Shown in pieces: positions 36,164-48,574 of a DNA stretch of 64,000 nucleotides. A model generated the notes under the pieces. That model did not search any database. It saw nothing but the letters and a program-made list of their open reading frames with translations, and was not told the origin of the DNA. Position 1 is the first letter of the stretch; each line of letters begins with the position of its first letter. Position numbers and translations under genes: made by a program. Origin of the DNA: Palaemon carinicauda (taxonomy: Eukaryota > Arthropoda > Malacostraca > Decapoda > Palaemonidae); assembly GCF_036898095.1 (NCBI RefSeq), contig NC_090728.1:91575239-91639238 (forward strand). The letters are read 5' to 3'.

Positions 36164-36980
36164 CTCTTACGATTAATCTTGCGGACGTTCCTCTGTTGCT
36201 AAGAGATTTTCGATCTTTGAGCCCGAGACCTCGATGGAAAAAAAAATTAAAATCTTTCCTGAATGACCTGCACCCGTTCCCACGCTCTATAGGGGAGTGG
36301 GTCCTCTCGTTTTATGCATTAGTCCCGCCTCGCCTCAAGGTAGGAGTCTCCAGAGGATAGGACAGGGAGTTGGACCAATATTAAAAAGCGTTATCGTGGC
36401 ACCAAGTTTAGCTTTTAGTATTTTATAAGGCTACTGTTATATTCAGGTGCGCCGGTTTTGATAGATTAATGAATTTGCAGCATCAGGATTCAATATACTT
36501 GTTTCTGTTTGCTAAATTTTTTGTTAATGATTTAGCCTTTGTAATGGCTATACAGTAATGCTAATTATACGACTTTGCCTCCAATAAGCCGTGTCATTTT
36601 AGACATGAAACAGGTTTGAATAGACATGACGAAAATATAAGTGCTGTAGTTTCCAACCTTTTGTTTGTGGTATTACTCAAGGGTTTGTTTGTAGTTCGAT
36701 GTTTATTTACTATGAAATTTTTTTGTTTGTATTTTCGATGTTGAATAAAAATCACCGATCCACCAAATCTACCTCAGCCTTACGTCACTTTTTAGGTGTC
36801 GAGGAACATAAATGTTAGCATTAATTCTGAGCTTATAGATGTAGTTGCTAGGATAGGGAGGATATTTTAACGTCATTAGACAAAATGATGAGAAGGGTCG
36901 AAAATAAAAAAAAATAAAAAAAAGGGAGAATGATCGAAAACATGGGCATGATGACTAAGGGTAAAACAAAGATGATGGGG

Positions 36981-37371
36981 AGGGTTAAGACTTTGCAGGT
37001 TATGAGATCACAAGAGATTAACGTCATGGTGTGTCTAGCGCAAATTTTCATCAAGAGTTCTGGCCCTTTGTATATAACATTCTCCCTTGCCGTCCAGAAG
37101 GGAGTGCCCTCCTGGCTTCCCTTCTTCTTCTTCTTCTTCTTCTTCTTCTTCTCCTCTCTTTCCTCCTTCACTCCGTGGCTCCCCCTCAGGAGAACGTGCT
37201 TCCCCTACAGTATCATTTCCCCTGTTTGATAAATTTCCCGGATTATTGAATTGAATTGGCATTAAAAGACACAATATCAAGGGGGATAACTATCCAAGTA
37301 TTTCATTACCCTAAACAAAATAGAGGGCTAGATATAGAGCAATAAAAGAGGCGGTAATTGGTTCGACCCTT
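36981..37371. other. Block invariant between copies A and B except (TTC)n
   Basis: 391 bp that matches 52343-52719 without a substitution although the flanks differ by several percent. The only change is five fewer TTC units, a multiple of three. Several frames are open (plus: VMVCLAQIFIKSSGPLYITF; minus: an acidic Glu run then GHSLLDGKGECYIQRARTLD). Coding status is unresolved. Confidence 0.35.
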
Positions 37372-37730
37372 TCGAATGAAATGTTTTAACCTGACGTGAC
37401 ATTAAAATGTTCGTTTGCAGTTAAGCTGTCATTAATTCAGATTCATTTTCGTTGTCATTTACTTATAGTATATTGTTCAATATTCTTCTTGATAAGAAAT
37501 TTGTTTGTTTTATCCATCAGCGTTTGGAACAATGTAATATATTTGTATTTTAGCGTATTAGTGAATGATTTTTTAAACAGAACTTGTGCTTGTTTATTCA
37601 ATAGGTTTGTGTAGCTATGGTTTATTTCTTTGTTGACTTAATATTTTTTTTTTGCCTCGTAGATTACTTAGGCACACATGAAGTCCTTTTTATTAGTATG
37701 CCATTGTTAATGTTTTCGTATTTAAGTACA

Positions 37731-37737
<7 letters not shown>
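37372..37737. other. AT-rich sequence, no gene
   Basis: An open frame at 37396-37614 is not constrained between the copies (six amino-acid changes against one silent change). Confidence 0.6.
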
Positions 37738-37901
<164 letters not shown>

Positions 37902-38795
37902 CTGTGAGTATATTACATAAGTAATTAGACCTATTTAAACCTTTTATTTGTTTGGTAAAGGTAAAGACTGTGATATGGTAATTAGGAAGATCACTCTTCC
38001 AGAAATCAAGCTTTGCATATGTATTAGATGTTTAAGGAACAAAAATATTTTGCATAATTCATGCGTTATACAGTATAGCTGACTGTTCATTAGAAAGATT
38101 ATTTCAAGACTATAAATTTCTAGTATAATTTATACGTTATACCTGCAGTAGTAAGTTCATGTAAAGAGAAGAAATCAGAAAACTAGCCATTCATACTATA
38201 TAATTGAGCTTAACTTGGATTCCATTTACTGAGAAAATAATGCAATTTGTTGTTATCCCATAAGATTTTAAAAAAAAAAATGGCATATGTTGAGACCAGG
38301 ACTTAGGCACTGCATTGAAGTCGTAGGACTGGGAAAACTTGGAATTATTGCGAAATATTGCAAGCAGATTGAATTGCACTTAAATTTTAAAATCGCGTTG
38401 TGATTAACATCCCAAATACCTTACTGTTCCCAGTTTGAAGTAGAATTTCACTTTGGTTCTCTATGCAGAGCAATCTTGTTGCATTGCAAGTATTTGCCGT
38501 TTTTGCATCAAACGATTCAATGAAAATAGAAAGCACAAATCCGAAGAGCAACCATCTTTAAAACATACTATTGCACCATCTAAAGTTTATATATCTATAT
38601 CAATGTCTGAATCTATAAGCTTCAGCAGTGATGAAAGTGTATATTTTGCTTAGAAACAGGCAAACAAACAAATTTTTGCGCAAAATTATGTTGTAGTTGT
38701 TCCCCCCAAGCACGAGCAAGGGGACAGACAGTGTTAAGTTCCCCAAATAGATTAATTTGTGATGATCCGTCTCCCACTTCAACCCTCCTTTTCGG

Positions 38796-38813
38796 CCCCC
38801 CCCCCCCCCCCCC
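38796..38813. repeat. Poly(C), 18 C
   Basis: In copy B the equivalent run at about 54106-54118 is shorter and the flank is altered. Confidence 0.9.
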
Positions 38814-39092
38814 GCCCCTCTCCCTTACATCCCTGCCCCCTTCCAGTATTTAGGTGGAGGATGTTGGAGGGAGAGGGTTTGGGGTCATCGCTGTGTTTAT
38901 CCAGGCTAGGTTAATATGTTAATACAAATGAAGGCGTGTAGGGTCATCACAATTATGTCATTTTTGGTTCATTAAGAGACCAATTTTATCGTGTCCGTAT
39001 GTTTACTTTCGCTTTATCGTCATCACTGTTATTAGGTTAATGAACGTACTGTGCTGTGGGGAGTGTTTTATTTTAGTTATTGTAGCCGTAAT

Positions 39093-39138
<46 letters not shown>

Positions 39139-39279
39139 ACGTTTATTACAAATTTCCTCTTTTTCATTAATAATTTCCAATTAATATTATATAACTCATT
39201 CGCTTGTGTTCTAAATCTTTCAAATACTCTCTTAATTCAATATAATTTATATATCTCCATTTACTATGAAAAATTCCCA

Positions 39280-39282
<3 letters not shown>

Positions 39283-39324
<42 letters not shown>

Positions 39325-39402
39325 GATGTTGCAGAAATATAGATCTATATGATTATCTATCAATTCGCTTAATGTAACATAGCTATTTAAGATATTGTTT
39401 TT

Positions 39403-39452
<50 letters not shown>

Positions 39453-39538
39453 TGATGTTACAGAAATATAGATCTGTATGATTATCCATTAATTCGATTA
39501 ATGTATCATAGCTATTCAACACATAGTTTTTGCCCTTC

Positions 39539-39588
<50 letters not shown>

Positions 39589-39666
39589 GATGTTGCAGAA
39601 ATATAGATCTATATGATTATCTATCAATTCGCTTAATGTAACATAGCTATTTAAGATATTGTTTTT

Positions 39667-39707
<41 letters not shown>

Positions 39708-39783
39708 ATGTTACAGAAATATATATCTGTATGATTATCCATTAATTCGATTAATGTATCATAGCTATTCAACACAGTTTTTG

Positions 39784-39835
<52 letters not shown>
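39283..39835. repeat. Composite minisatellite, copy A: CT arrays alternating with ~80-bp units
   Basis: Five CT arrays separated by four units of about 80 bp. Units alternate in two types, A (tgatgttgcagaaatataga ... gatattgtttttg) and B (tgatgttacagaaatata ... caacacatagtttttgcc), giving an A-B-A-B order. Copy B of the locus carries only two units, both B type (54599-54932). Another CT array lies at 39093-39135. Confidence 0.9.
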
Positions 39836-39837
<2 letters not shown>

Positions 39838-40485
39838 TATTACAGAAACATCGCTGTGTGGGAGGCCGGTAGTAGATTCTTGCTAGTTAATTAAGTAATC
39901 GTGCAATCATGCACTATTATGCTCAGCCATAAATTGAATTCATTACCTATCGATCGTCAGCTTTTCATGATTCGAATGGACGTTCACCAGCTTAATCCCA
40001 GTTTTTGGTATCGGAATTCAATCAGGGTCGGCCATACTTTAGTTGAACACTATGAGATCCTATCTCTGCTACGGTTTGTGTGCGCCGGCAACAATGCGTT
40101 TTTTTTTTTTTTTTTTTTTTTTTTTTCCTCCAATTATTTAGTTCACTTATATTCAGGACATTTTAATCGGTAGTGTTTCATCGGGAAAAATATATGTCTA
40201 CGGCTTGGCTTGTTTATTCAGAGCCACTATTTTGTTTTATTATTATTGTTTTAAAAAGCAATTTCAGATGTAGGAGTGTTTGTAAAATATACGGTTAAAA
40301 GATCTTTATTATAAATTTTTGCAGTTCAATGGATGGTAATTGTGGTAAAAACTAAATTTTGCATCAATCTTACTAATACTCAACTTTCTAAACTATACTC
40401 TATCATGGTTAGTTAGTTAATTGTCCTCACTCTTCTTTCACCAACCCTTCCTATCAGTTATAAAAAATCTCTGTGTGACTTTCTT

Positions 40486-40536
<51 letters not shown>

Positions 40537-41186
40537 CAGGCTTTGCAGACTGTACGAACATTGATCATTATCCTAGATCAGGGTCTGAATGAGGTAATAA
40601 GTTCGCTTTTACTAAGGGCCCACGAACTGGTTGGGCTGGGTTGACTGGATGGTAAAGTAACTCACGTGATGGGTTTTTCTCCCTCACCAGTAATCACAGC
40701 CGTCAGCTGTTCGCTTGTGCCCAGCTGGTTTTACAAGCAAAGACAGAAGTTCTTTTTTTTCTTTGCTTTTTTTTTACGACATACAACTAACACAGTTTAG
40801 CTGAGGGCCACCCTTTTTTATCAAAGTATCCTTATTAAGTTTGCGTAGTTTTTTCCCCCCATTGGTTCATAAGTTATATTTATCTCGTCTATTTTATGCC
40901 ATCTGGGTGCCTAGTATCATTGCACTTACGTTTATATAAAGGTTAAAAGTAAATTTTGGGTTAAATGTTTTTTGCGCATATAAATTTTTTTACAAGTGCA
41001 AAAAAAAATGTAAAAGACCAAAACTTAGTCTACCAAAGAATGATAAGTAAATAGCCTTTGATTATTTTTCTGATTTTATATTGAATTTTATCTTTTATTA
41101 ATCTTTATAAGTGTCATATATAACTATTTTTTTATTAATCTGACTGTTTTCAAATTATTTTTAGAGCTTATAATGTTTCTCATTTA
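39836..41186. other. AT-rich sequence, no gene
   Basis: Contains a T22 run (about 40100-40126), a GA array (40489-40534), the short repeat at 40408-40470 that resembles 14232-14282, and nothing recognisable as a gene. Confidence 0.5.
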
Positions 41187-41205
41187 TATATATATATATA
41201 TATAT

Positions 41206-41238
<33 letters not shown>

Positions 41239-41239
41239 A
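41187..41239. repeat. (TA)n microsatellite, copy A
   Basis: About 53 bp; grows to about 123 bp with an internal GAGAGA in copy B (56283-56405). Confidence 0.95.
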
Positions 41240-41889
41240 TGTATCAAATGTTGTGTATCGTATCTCCCCTTTTTATAAAATTAAAGGGTTCATTTATAAA
41301 AATGATTCGATAGAGCCTTTTTTTCGCCAGATATGGTTTAAGATAGAAATTTGGTCTGATTTCTAAGTTTATTTTCCTGCGCGCGCACATAACTCTTAAC
41401 ATCATTTCATATATTATCAATTTTCTTGTAAGGTTATTCTCGTATTTACAAAGCTATTCTCGTATTTATTTATTAAATGATTAGCCCGCATATCGCTGGT
41501 AGTATGACCTTCCAGTGATTGGTCTTCTTGATTCTTATCATACCAATCTTTGGAACTGACATTATCAATCCCAGCGATCCGAGGGAGGAGGGAGACTCCC
41601 TCAGAGATTCCGGCTAATCCAGGAACTAATCCTCGATGATTGGTATTATCAGCTGGAATAAAGGACATCCTTCGGTGCCGCTGCCAGGGAAAGACAGTCG
41701 TATTTAGGGGCTGGAGGGTGATGATATTAAACAAACGGGATAGATTTTTCTTAATGAAATTTACTGATTTTTTTTTTTTTTTTAAGTTTCCATAATGATG
41801 ACATTGCTGTGTTGACGAACTTAACCTTTCTTGGTTAAACCACTGACATTTGCATTAGAAATATTCTGTTGGTGTACAGTTAACATTCC

Positions 41890-41892
<3 letters not shown>

Positions 41893-41942
<50 letters not shown>

Positions 41943-41946
41943 GAGA
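41893..41946. repeat. (GA)n microsatellite, copy A
   Basis: About 54 bp with one interruption; copy B 57063-57128. Confidence 0.95.
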
Positions 41947-42600
41947 TATTCATGGGAACCCCTATTATTTTACTTATCTAGTATGTAATCCAAACTAGGC
42001 TTTATAATGCATTTCAATACATCTGATAGTAATCGAAGACGTCTATGAGATTAAAAAAAAATCGGTGTTCGCTTCATAGGGTATAGAGCTCTTCAATATC
42101 TGAACAATGAAAGACAAGTTTTTAAGACAACTTCGTGGGAAAAATTAATGTAAAATTACCATTTACATAGGAACTGCATTTACAATTAAAGCTTTATTCA
42201 TTAAGAAGGAGAACTGATAAAAAAAAAAAAAACAGTATCATCTGACGTAATTACGGAAAAGAAGGATGAAATTTAAACCAAAATATCCAGGTAAAATTCA
42301 AGATTGTAATGTGGACGTCTTCTGGATTATAATGCATTGCAATTACAACAAAGTTTTTCTATCCATGTAAAGAAAAAATGCACACGGGTTGGTTAAGCAG
42401 CCTTGGCAATAATATGAAAGAGGTGGAATTGGAAGAATTAAGTAAAAATATTTAATTGTATGAGTGGTGACCGTTCAGGTTTATTTGAGAATAATGACTA
42501 TTTCCAACAGATCCGTTGATATCCATTCCGTTCGAGCAAACACAGAAACGTGTAAAATGCTTGACATATTTACAAAACATTAAAAGGAAAACATGGAAGT

Positions 42601-42605
<5 letters not shown>

Positions 42606-42657
<52 letters not shown>
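42606..42657. repeat. (GA)n microsatellite, copy A
   Basis: About 52 bp; copy B 57768-57850 is longer. Confidence 0.95.
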
Positions 42658-43215
42658 AGCCTTTAAAAGGATATCATTCTATTAGTTATTTTTATTGAAA
42701 ATAAATTTTCAATTATTTTGTATTCAATTATTTTCTACTCATGCCGACATGTATTCGTATGTGGAGGATGTTTTAAGGTACAATGAAAATAACTTGTATT
42801 TTTTTTCTCTAAACGGCGTGATGTCTAACTTGTTTTTGTCCGAAAAAAAAATTATTTTTCCTAGTACTACATATATTGTTTTCAGAGAGTGTCTTAAATT
42901 TTCTTACATTAATATAATTCCAGTTTCAATGCTTCCAGAAAATCTTACATTTTCATACATGAATATAATTTAAGTTTCAAGAGGTCATTAATTCACAGGT
43001 GTTCGTTTGCAAGACTGAATTAATTATATCACTTTTTACCAAAAGTTATAAACAGGAAGTTCATGTCAAAAAAATTTATTTAAAAGTCTGAATGATCCCT
43101 TGATCAATTATATGCACCAAATTATAACGTGAAAACATTTACAAATAATGATTTGATTCATCTTTTATTTTTTTTAAAGCAGCAAATATGTTCGTCGTTG
43201 GCGGTAATGGTAACT

Positions 43216-43328
43216 TTACTGTTCTTTAATCAATATTCCATCCTTCAGTAATTGGTACCAGGTTTTTGCAAGTGAATGCCCAACGTTGAGCATAACCGAG
43301 ACATCTTTCAATGAATTCTCAATTGTAC
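43216..43328 (-). CDS. Candidate coding exon, silent-only variation between copies
   Basis: After an acceptor-like ctgactgccacatcag the minus frame reads TIENSLKDVSVMLNVGHSLA then KTWYQLLKDGILIKEQ and TAA at 43216-43218. The frame also extends upstream for about 27 codons. Between copies A and B (58392-58504) this 113-bp stretch has two substitutions, both synonymous (Thr ACC/ACT and Ile ATT/ATA) and no indel, while the neighbouring 100 bp on the stop side carries several indels and substitutions. Composition is protein-like. I do not recognise the family; it could be the last exon of a host gene or a domesticated or dispersed element. Two silent changes alone are weak statistics. Confidence 0.38.
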
Positions 43329-43696
43329 CTGATGTGGCAGTCAGGCATACGACACGTCGATAATGATTTAATGGATGAAATAAAAAAGGAGTCCTAAAGG
43401 GAATGGTTTAAGCATGAAGTTTTAGAGAAAGATGAATGAATGATAGAGCTTGTCTTCTTTTGAATTCAAAGCAAATGATTACAGTGTATAGAAATTACCG
43501 TTGTTGTGGCAAAAGATATCGAACTAATTTCTTGTATAGTTTAAAGCTTTTAATTAACAATAATGACAGGCTTTTCACCCTTGAACTATGTAGTCGTTAA
43601 TTGAATTTTGTTCAGTCGTATTTCGAAAATTGCAACCTTTTATTCCTTTCCACATTGGCCTTCAGAATCGGCTCTTAAAATTATCTCAGAGCTACA

Positions 43697-43828
43697 TTAG
43701 CTGTTGAGGTCATACACGTATTTGGCCTCTTCGGATATTATTGTCAAAGCGTCTCTGTTGGAATCCCTTTTGTTTCTAGAAGAAAGTTTATCTTCGAAAT
43801 ATTTCAATACTATCCTTTTATAAAGCAT
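43697..43828 (-). other. 43-aa ORF retained in both copies, unknown
   Basis: ATG to TAA on the minus strand: MLYKRIVLKYFEDKLSSRNK then RDSNRDALTIISEEAKYVYD. The copy at 58873-59004 keeps the same length without indels, and the last half is identical, but the first half has four replacement changes against one silent, so constraint is not shown. Confidence 0.22.
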
Positions 43829-44009
43829 TTGATCTGTTAAATTTCATTTTAAAATTCAGTTACACTAAAATGGGCCGTGATTGTGTACATAACAAGGTGC
43901 ACGTTCACTCAGTTTTTGTATTTCTCTCGAACACATTTAATTTATCTTTCACATTTTTATGGAGATCGGAGTTGCCGTACTCTTGCGTATTATCAAAGTT
44001 AAGAGTCCC

Positions 44010-44050
<41 letters not shown>

Positions 44051-44284
44051 ATGTTGGAAAAGCAGGATGCTATAAGCCCAAGGGCTCCAACAAGGAAAAA
44101 TAGCCCAATGAGAAAAGGAAATAAGGAAATAAACTGCAAGAGAAGTATTGAACGATTAGAATAAAGTATTTCAAGAACAGTAACAACATTAAACTAGATC
44201 GTCCATGTATAAACTATAAAAACATAAAGGAAAAACATGAGGATGAGAAATAAGATAGCGTTCGCGAGTATACCCTCAAGCAAG
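44010..44284 (-). mobile_element. (TAA)-tailed retroposon fragment, copy A
   Basis: About 40 bp of (TTA)n, then agcaggatgctataagccca, gggctccaacaaggaaaaat and agtataccctcaagcaag. It is the same family as 31687-31940. Copy B equivalent at 59190-59471. Confidence 0.65.
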
Positions 44285-44881
44285 TTGTATATTAGTTTTT
44301 TGTTATCAAATTTACGAAGTTATTTATGTATTTGGCACCAATTCGTATACAAAGTTTGAAGCCCCCCCAAAAAAGGAAAAAATAAGAACAAAAAAATAGA
44401 CTTCGAATGAACTAAAAAATCAATAACTAATTAAGATTCAAAGGAACGAACGGAAAGTCTCGGATTTGAGATAAGAGACGAGGAAGAAAATTAAATGATA
44501 ATCTATGTATTAGGCCTCGGTACTTTTCTTCTTCTATTTTTCTTCTTCGGGATTACGGAGGAAAGAAGGCAGAGGCAAGAGGAGAGGATGAGCGAGGATT
44601 TAAGACTTCTTTATTAGTCTTAGTTTCGTCTTTTAAAAAGTTTCTCTCTCTTAATCGGTTTATAATAATGAGGATTTCTGGCTCATTTGGAAAAGCTTGA
44701 TATTTCTCTCCTTTGCCCCCACCGCTAATATCGGGTTGGTCTTATCCAGCTGATTCATTTGGGTTTATTTATTTATGAATTATGGTCTTATAAAAAGGTT
44801 GTACTCTACTGTATATCAGTGATCATAGGCAAACGTCCGTGTATTTCATGCATACACATATGCCTCATATATATGTGTGCG

Positions 44882-44916
<35 letters not shown>

Positions 44917-45248
44917 GTATAGTTGAAAAATGTAATAGGATATAACTTAAGAAACTTCAAAGGGAAAAGGAAATGAACAACTATAAACTATAATCTATAT
45001 TAAGTATTGATTAGGAAGATTAAAGCAGTTCAGGAAATCCTGAATGCATGCAAACTTAAAGTTATTTATAAGTTTATAACTAATATGAAATACTTAACGC
45101 TTAATTGGGAGACTCTGCAAGAACAGAGGATTCATTTCTTCTCACTTTTCATTACAGCTACGTGATATGTAGCTTTACATTACACACTGAAGGCACCCAC
45201 ATGGAAAGTTTAGTTTCCCTTACCCAATTGATTTTATAATCTTAATAG
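44285..45248. other. AT-rich sequence, no confirmed gene
   Basis: Includes a TA array (44878-44911) and a short palindrome agctac-gtgatat-gtagct near 45159. A minus frame near 44530-44760 (open in copy B at 59739-59945) is broken by a one-base deletion in copy A. Confidence 0.5.
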
Positions 45249-45634
45249 GAGTGGCCTTATACCAAAAAGGCCCGTAATGAAAAAGCTTCTGCAGCAGCCA
45301 AATCATCAATCGATTTTCCAAACCAAACTTTTAAACTACCCGTGTGGGATTATTTAGCCCACTTGAAAGCATTTCATAATTACAAAATGGCAAGTTCAGT
45401 GGAATAATGAATCTGGGGATAAGTTAAAAGAAATAAAGCCTATTCATCTCTATGGGAATCTTCAGTACAAAATAGAGGAAGACCGAAGTAATTTGAGTAA
45501 GATTGCGTATGTTACACAAAACTGACTCAAAGGTAGTCCTATTTGAGGCGTACACCTCGTGAATGATTTCCTAGGTTCAATGAGTGTGACTGTATTTTAA
45601 CCATAAAACATCTTTTTCGTGATTGTAAAGTTTT

Positions 45635-45690
<56 letters not shown>

Positions 45691-45996
45691 AGAAATTATG
45701 TTTTGGTGAGAAAAGTTTTATTAACCTCTTTTTCGACTCTAGAATTTCTCAAATTTTTAAGATTTTAACTTTTTAAGTAACAGGATTTATGAATTTAAAT
45801 GTCTATTTATCACAGATTATCAACTTATAATTTATTTATTATTTTTATTCAATACATTCACTACATATTTGTTTCTATATATATTTGGCGTTAATGTAAA
45901 TATTTTTTTCTTCCCGAATATAATCAGCCCACTTCTGTAAGAGTCCAGCTTGACTTATTGGGCTGGTTAATATCCTTTTACTAATGATAATAACAA
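45249..45996 (+). pseudogene. LINE RNase H and C-terminal remnant with 3' tail, copy A
   Basis: The plus strand reads NEKASAAAKSSIDFP (the last RNase H motif; the usual Asp after NEKA is Ser), a frameshift, WQVQWNNESGDKLKEIKPIH, another frameshift, LRRTPRE-stop-FPRFNECDC followed by ILTIKHLFRDCKVF (C-terminal Cys/His cluster), then a GA array (45637-45686), then FGEKSFINLF-type sequence to TAA at 45766-45768, and a 3' UTR ending cttgacttattgggctgg and TAATGATAATAA. This order (RNase H end, WQxxW, CxC-H-C, 3' tail) fits RNase H-bearing I-group LINEs. Frameshifts and stops make it inactive. Confidence 0.62.
45637..45686. repeat. (GA)n microsatellite inside the LINE remnant, copy A
   Basis: About 50 bp, lying between DCKVF and the last LINE codons. 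It marks the point where divergence between copies A and B collapses. Confidence 0.95.
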
Positions 45997-46700
45997 ATCC
46001 CTTGTGCCCTAGTGTGCTGAAAGCTTTATGCGAGTGCTGAACCTCAAGCATTCGTCAAATTTTGCTACCTTTTCGCAAAAATAGAAAAAAAACGGGGACA
46101 ATGATCAACTACCATTTGTTAAAAAAAAAAAAAAAAAAAAAGTGGTGCCTGTAACGCCATGCAGCAGTACTCTTAAACCGTAATACGAGTATATCGTTAA
46201 AAACAAATTTATGAAAGCCGTCATTAATAGACTTTAACAAGGTTTGCCCTTTGATAAGCGTGTGAATAAGTGCTTTGGGTGTAGTAATGCTTATATTTCA
46301 GTTATTTGCACCAGTATATAAACATAGCTTAATAGATTTTGACATGCACTAACCTTTATTACACATTCACTTATTTTTTTTTTTTTTTTCAATTATTTAT
46401 TTTGGATGAGTGGGTACGCTCGTTCATGTATATTTTTACATCATTAATGTAAAGTACATTTAAGATTTTTTCACCGAGTCTTATAGACCCTTCAATCAAA
46501 CTGGTGCAAGTCATCATTCAGATGAGATCTGCATGTTCAGGGGTTAGTGGAAAAAGAATTCTTCCTCATAAGGTATTCATCAAACTGACCTTTGCAGAAT
46601 TATGTTCCTTGAATATACAACGGATCATTCCAAAAAACCTTCCACCAACTGTTCTCATGATCTTTTTTTATCAGGAGTCATTGCCTTTGTTTGTCTTGTA

Positions 46701-46751
<51 letters not shown>

Positions 46752-46869
46752 TACTTTCAAGTTTTCCTATTCTTTATGAGTTTAGTTATTGCGTTTATGA
46801 ATATATTGACAAATATCATATCGAATTGTTTTGTATTACTGTATTACTTATCAATATTGCCTGTGTACG

Positions 46870-46921
<52 letters not shown>

Positions 46922-46922
46922 A

Positions 46923-46959
<37 letters not shown>

Positions 46960-47721
46960 ATGTTATGTGTGGCATGTCTGTGTATGTGTGTGTGTGCTTA
47001 TTTATATATAAGGCATGTCTCTGTGTGTACGTAACATTATATGTTTCATCATAATGTTTATTGGTGACATTTCATAAGGTTTTCGATTCTAATTCACAAT
47101 ATGCAAATGCTGGGGGTAGAGTAGGTTTTAATTTTCTCCCTATGTGGTACAAGGTTCTTGATAGTGTCGAATGCCTGATGATGATCCTTCACCTTATCAA
47201 AATAATTACAGACACGCTTCCTCATGTTATTCCGATGCAATAATTTAAAATAATTCGGACCCATTTGTTAGTTATTAGATCTAAACGATAAAACCTAAAT
47301 ACTTCCTCTTTGCATGTCGGTTATTCAGAAGTATATGATAAGGTTTTAAGTACCAGTGCTTGTAAAAAAGCTCGAAGACTGATTTTTCATCTTTCATATT
47401 TTTGGAAATTATTTTGATTTGTTTTATGTCATAGTACCATATGGGCATGCACAGTATTACCTACTCTTGATTTACGCACATTACATACACAGAGTCTCCT
47501 TTTTTAAAAATAGAAATTGTGTAAAGTTTCTGAGGTCAAAATAGAATATGTTTAAAATGAAACTCGCCTGAAAACTCCTCATTCCATTTTAGGGTAAAGG
47601 TTATCCATCTAAGACTTTTTAATTCTCTTGAGTGAAAAGCTAATTTATTTAGTAGGACGTAAATAACCACGAAGCAATTAATGTTCATCCATGAAATCAT
47701 ATTTAGAATTATTTCTATTAG

Positions 47722-47752
<31 letters not shown>

Positions 47753-48574
47753 ATGTTTACAACATGTTTAGATGGTGGGATAAGGATGATTAAGAAAGCC
47801 CAGTAAAATACTTTTAAAACACGATATGCTTTATAAGAAAATAGTCTTTGATAATCAGGAATGAAAACGTACAAAATCTTTGACGCACATTAGTAAAAAT
47901 ACTAAAACTTCCAAATGTCAAGCGTTGTAAAACCTTCAAACCACATTTCATGAAACAGTTTACATCATGTATTTGTAAAGTTTTTTTTTTTTTATTTGTC
48001 AACTCACCTCTCAAATTTTAGACCAGAGCTGTCTGGCACTTGTCATGCGATAGCGCAAATATGTGCCTCTCTGACAACCTGATGACAGGGACAATGGAAA
48101 TTTGTTTTTAAAAATGTTTGTTGTTTGATGAATGTTCCGTGAACTTCCCGATCTTGTGAAATTGTGTTAAGTGAAGGACGATATACATTCTGGTTTCATT
48201 ACTTATATGTATATATTATACTTTTTTATTTCATTATTTTGATCATTCTTTCGTCCAATTAGTCGTGTGTTCTGCCTTTTATTATTGACCTATGTAATTC
48301 TCCTTCATGTATACAGTGTATAATTCATAATTATCATGTGCGCCAGAGTACCTCTGTTGCTGTTTTATACGTAAATGTATCAGAATATGGCTCTTTGCTG
48401 TATCTTACTCTACTTCTCTATTTGCTGTTTGCAAGTTGTTGGCCTAATGGCCCAGACATGCACTGCATAGCAATGCATGTCGAGCAAGACGAATTGACTC
48501 TGAGGTAAAGGACAAAAGCAGTTAGAATCGTTTCATTACGTGACAGACTCTGCTGCGCTTTGTGACTAACAAAT

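Noticed and set aside
37396..37614. 72-codon plus ORF in both copies (also 52744-52962)
   Set aside because: Six replacement changes against one silent change between the copies; AT-rich hydrophobic translation typical of non-coding DNA.
39283..39835. Regularly spaced repeats suggestive of a CRISPR array
   Set aside because: The intervening units are themselves repeated and the constant parts are CT microsatellites; the genome is eukaryotic.
41417..41734. 105-codon minus ORF present in both copies (also 56580-56897)
   Set aside because: All seven substitutions between the copies change the amino acid and none is silent, so there is no sign of protein constraint. Length conservation reflects absence of indels only.
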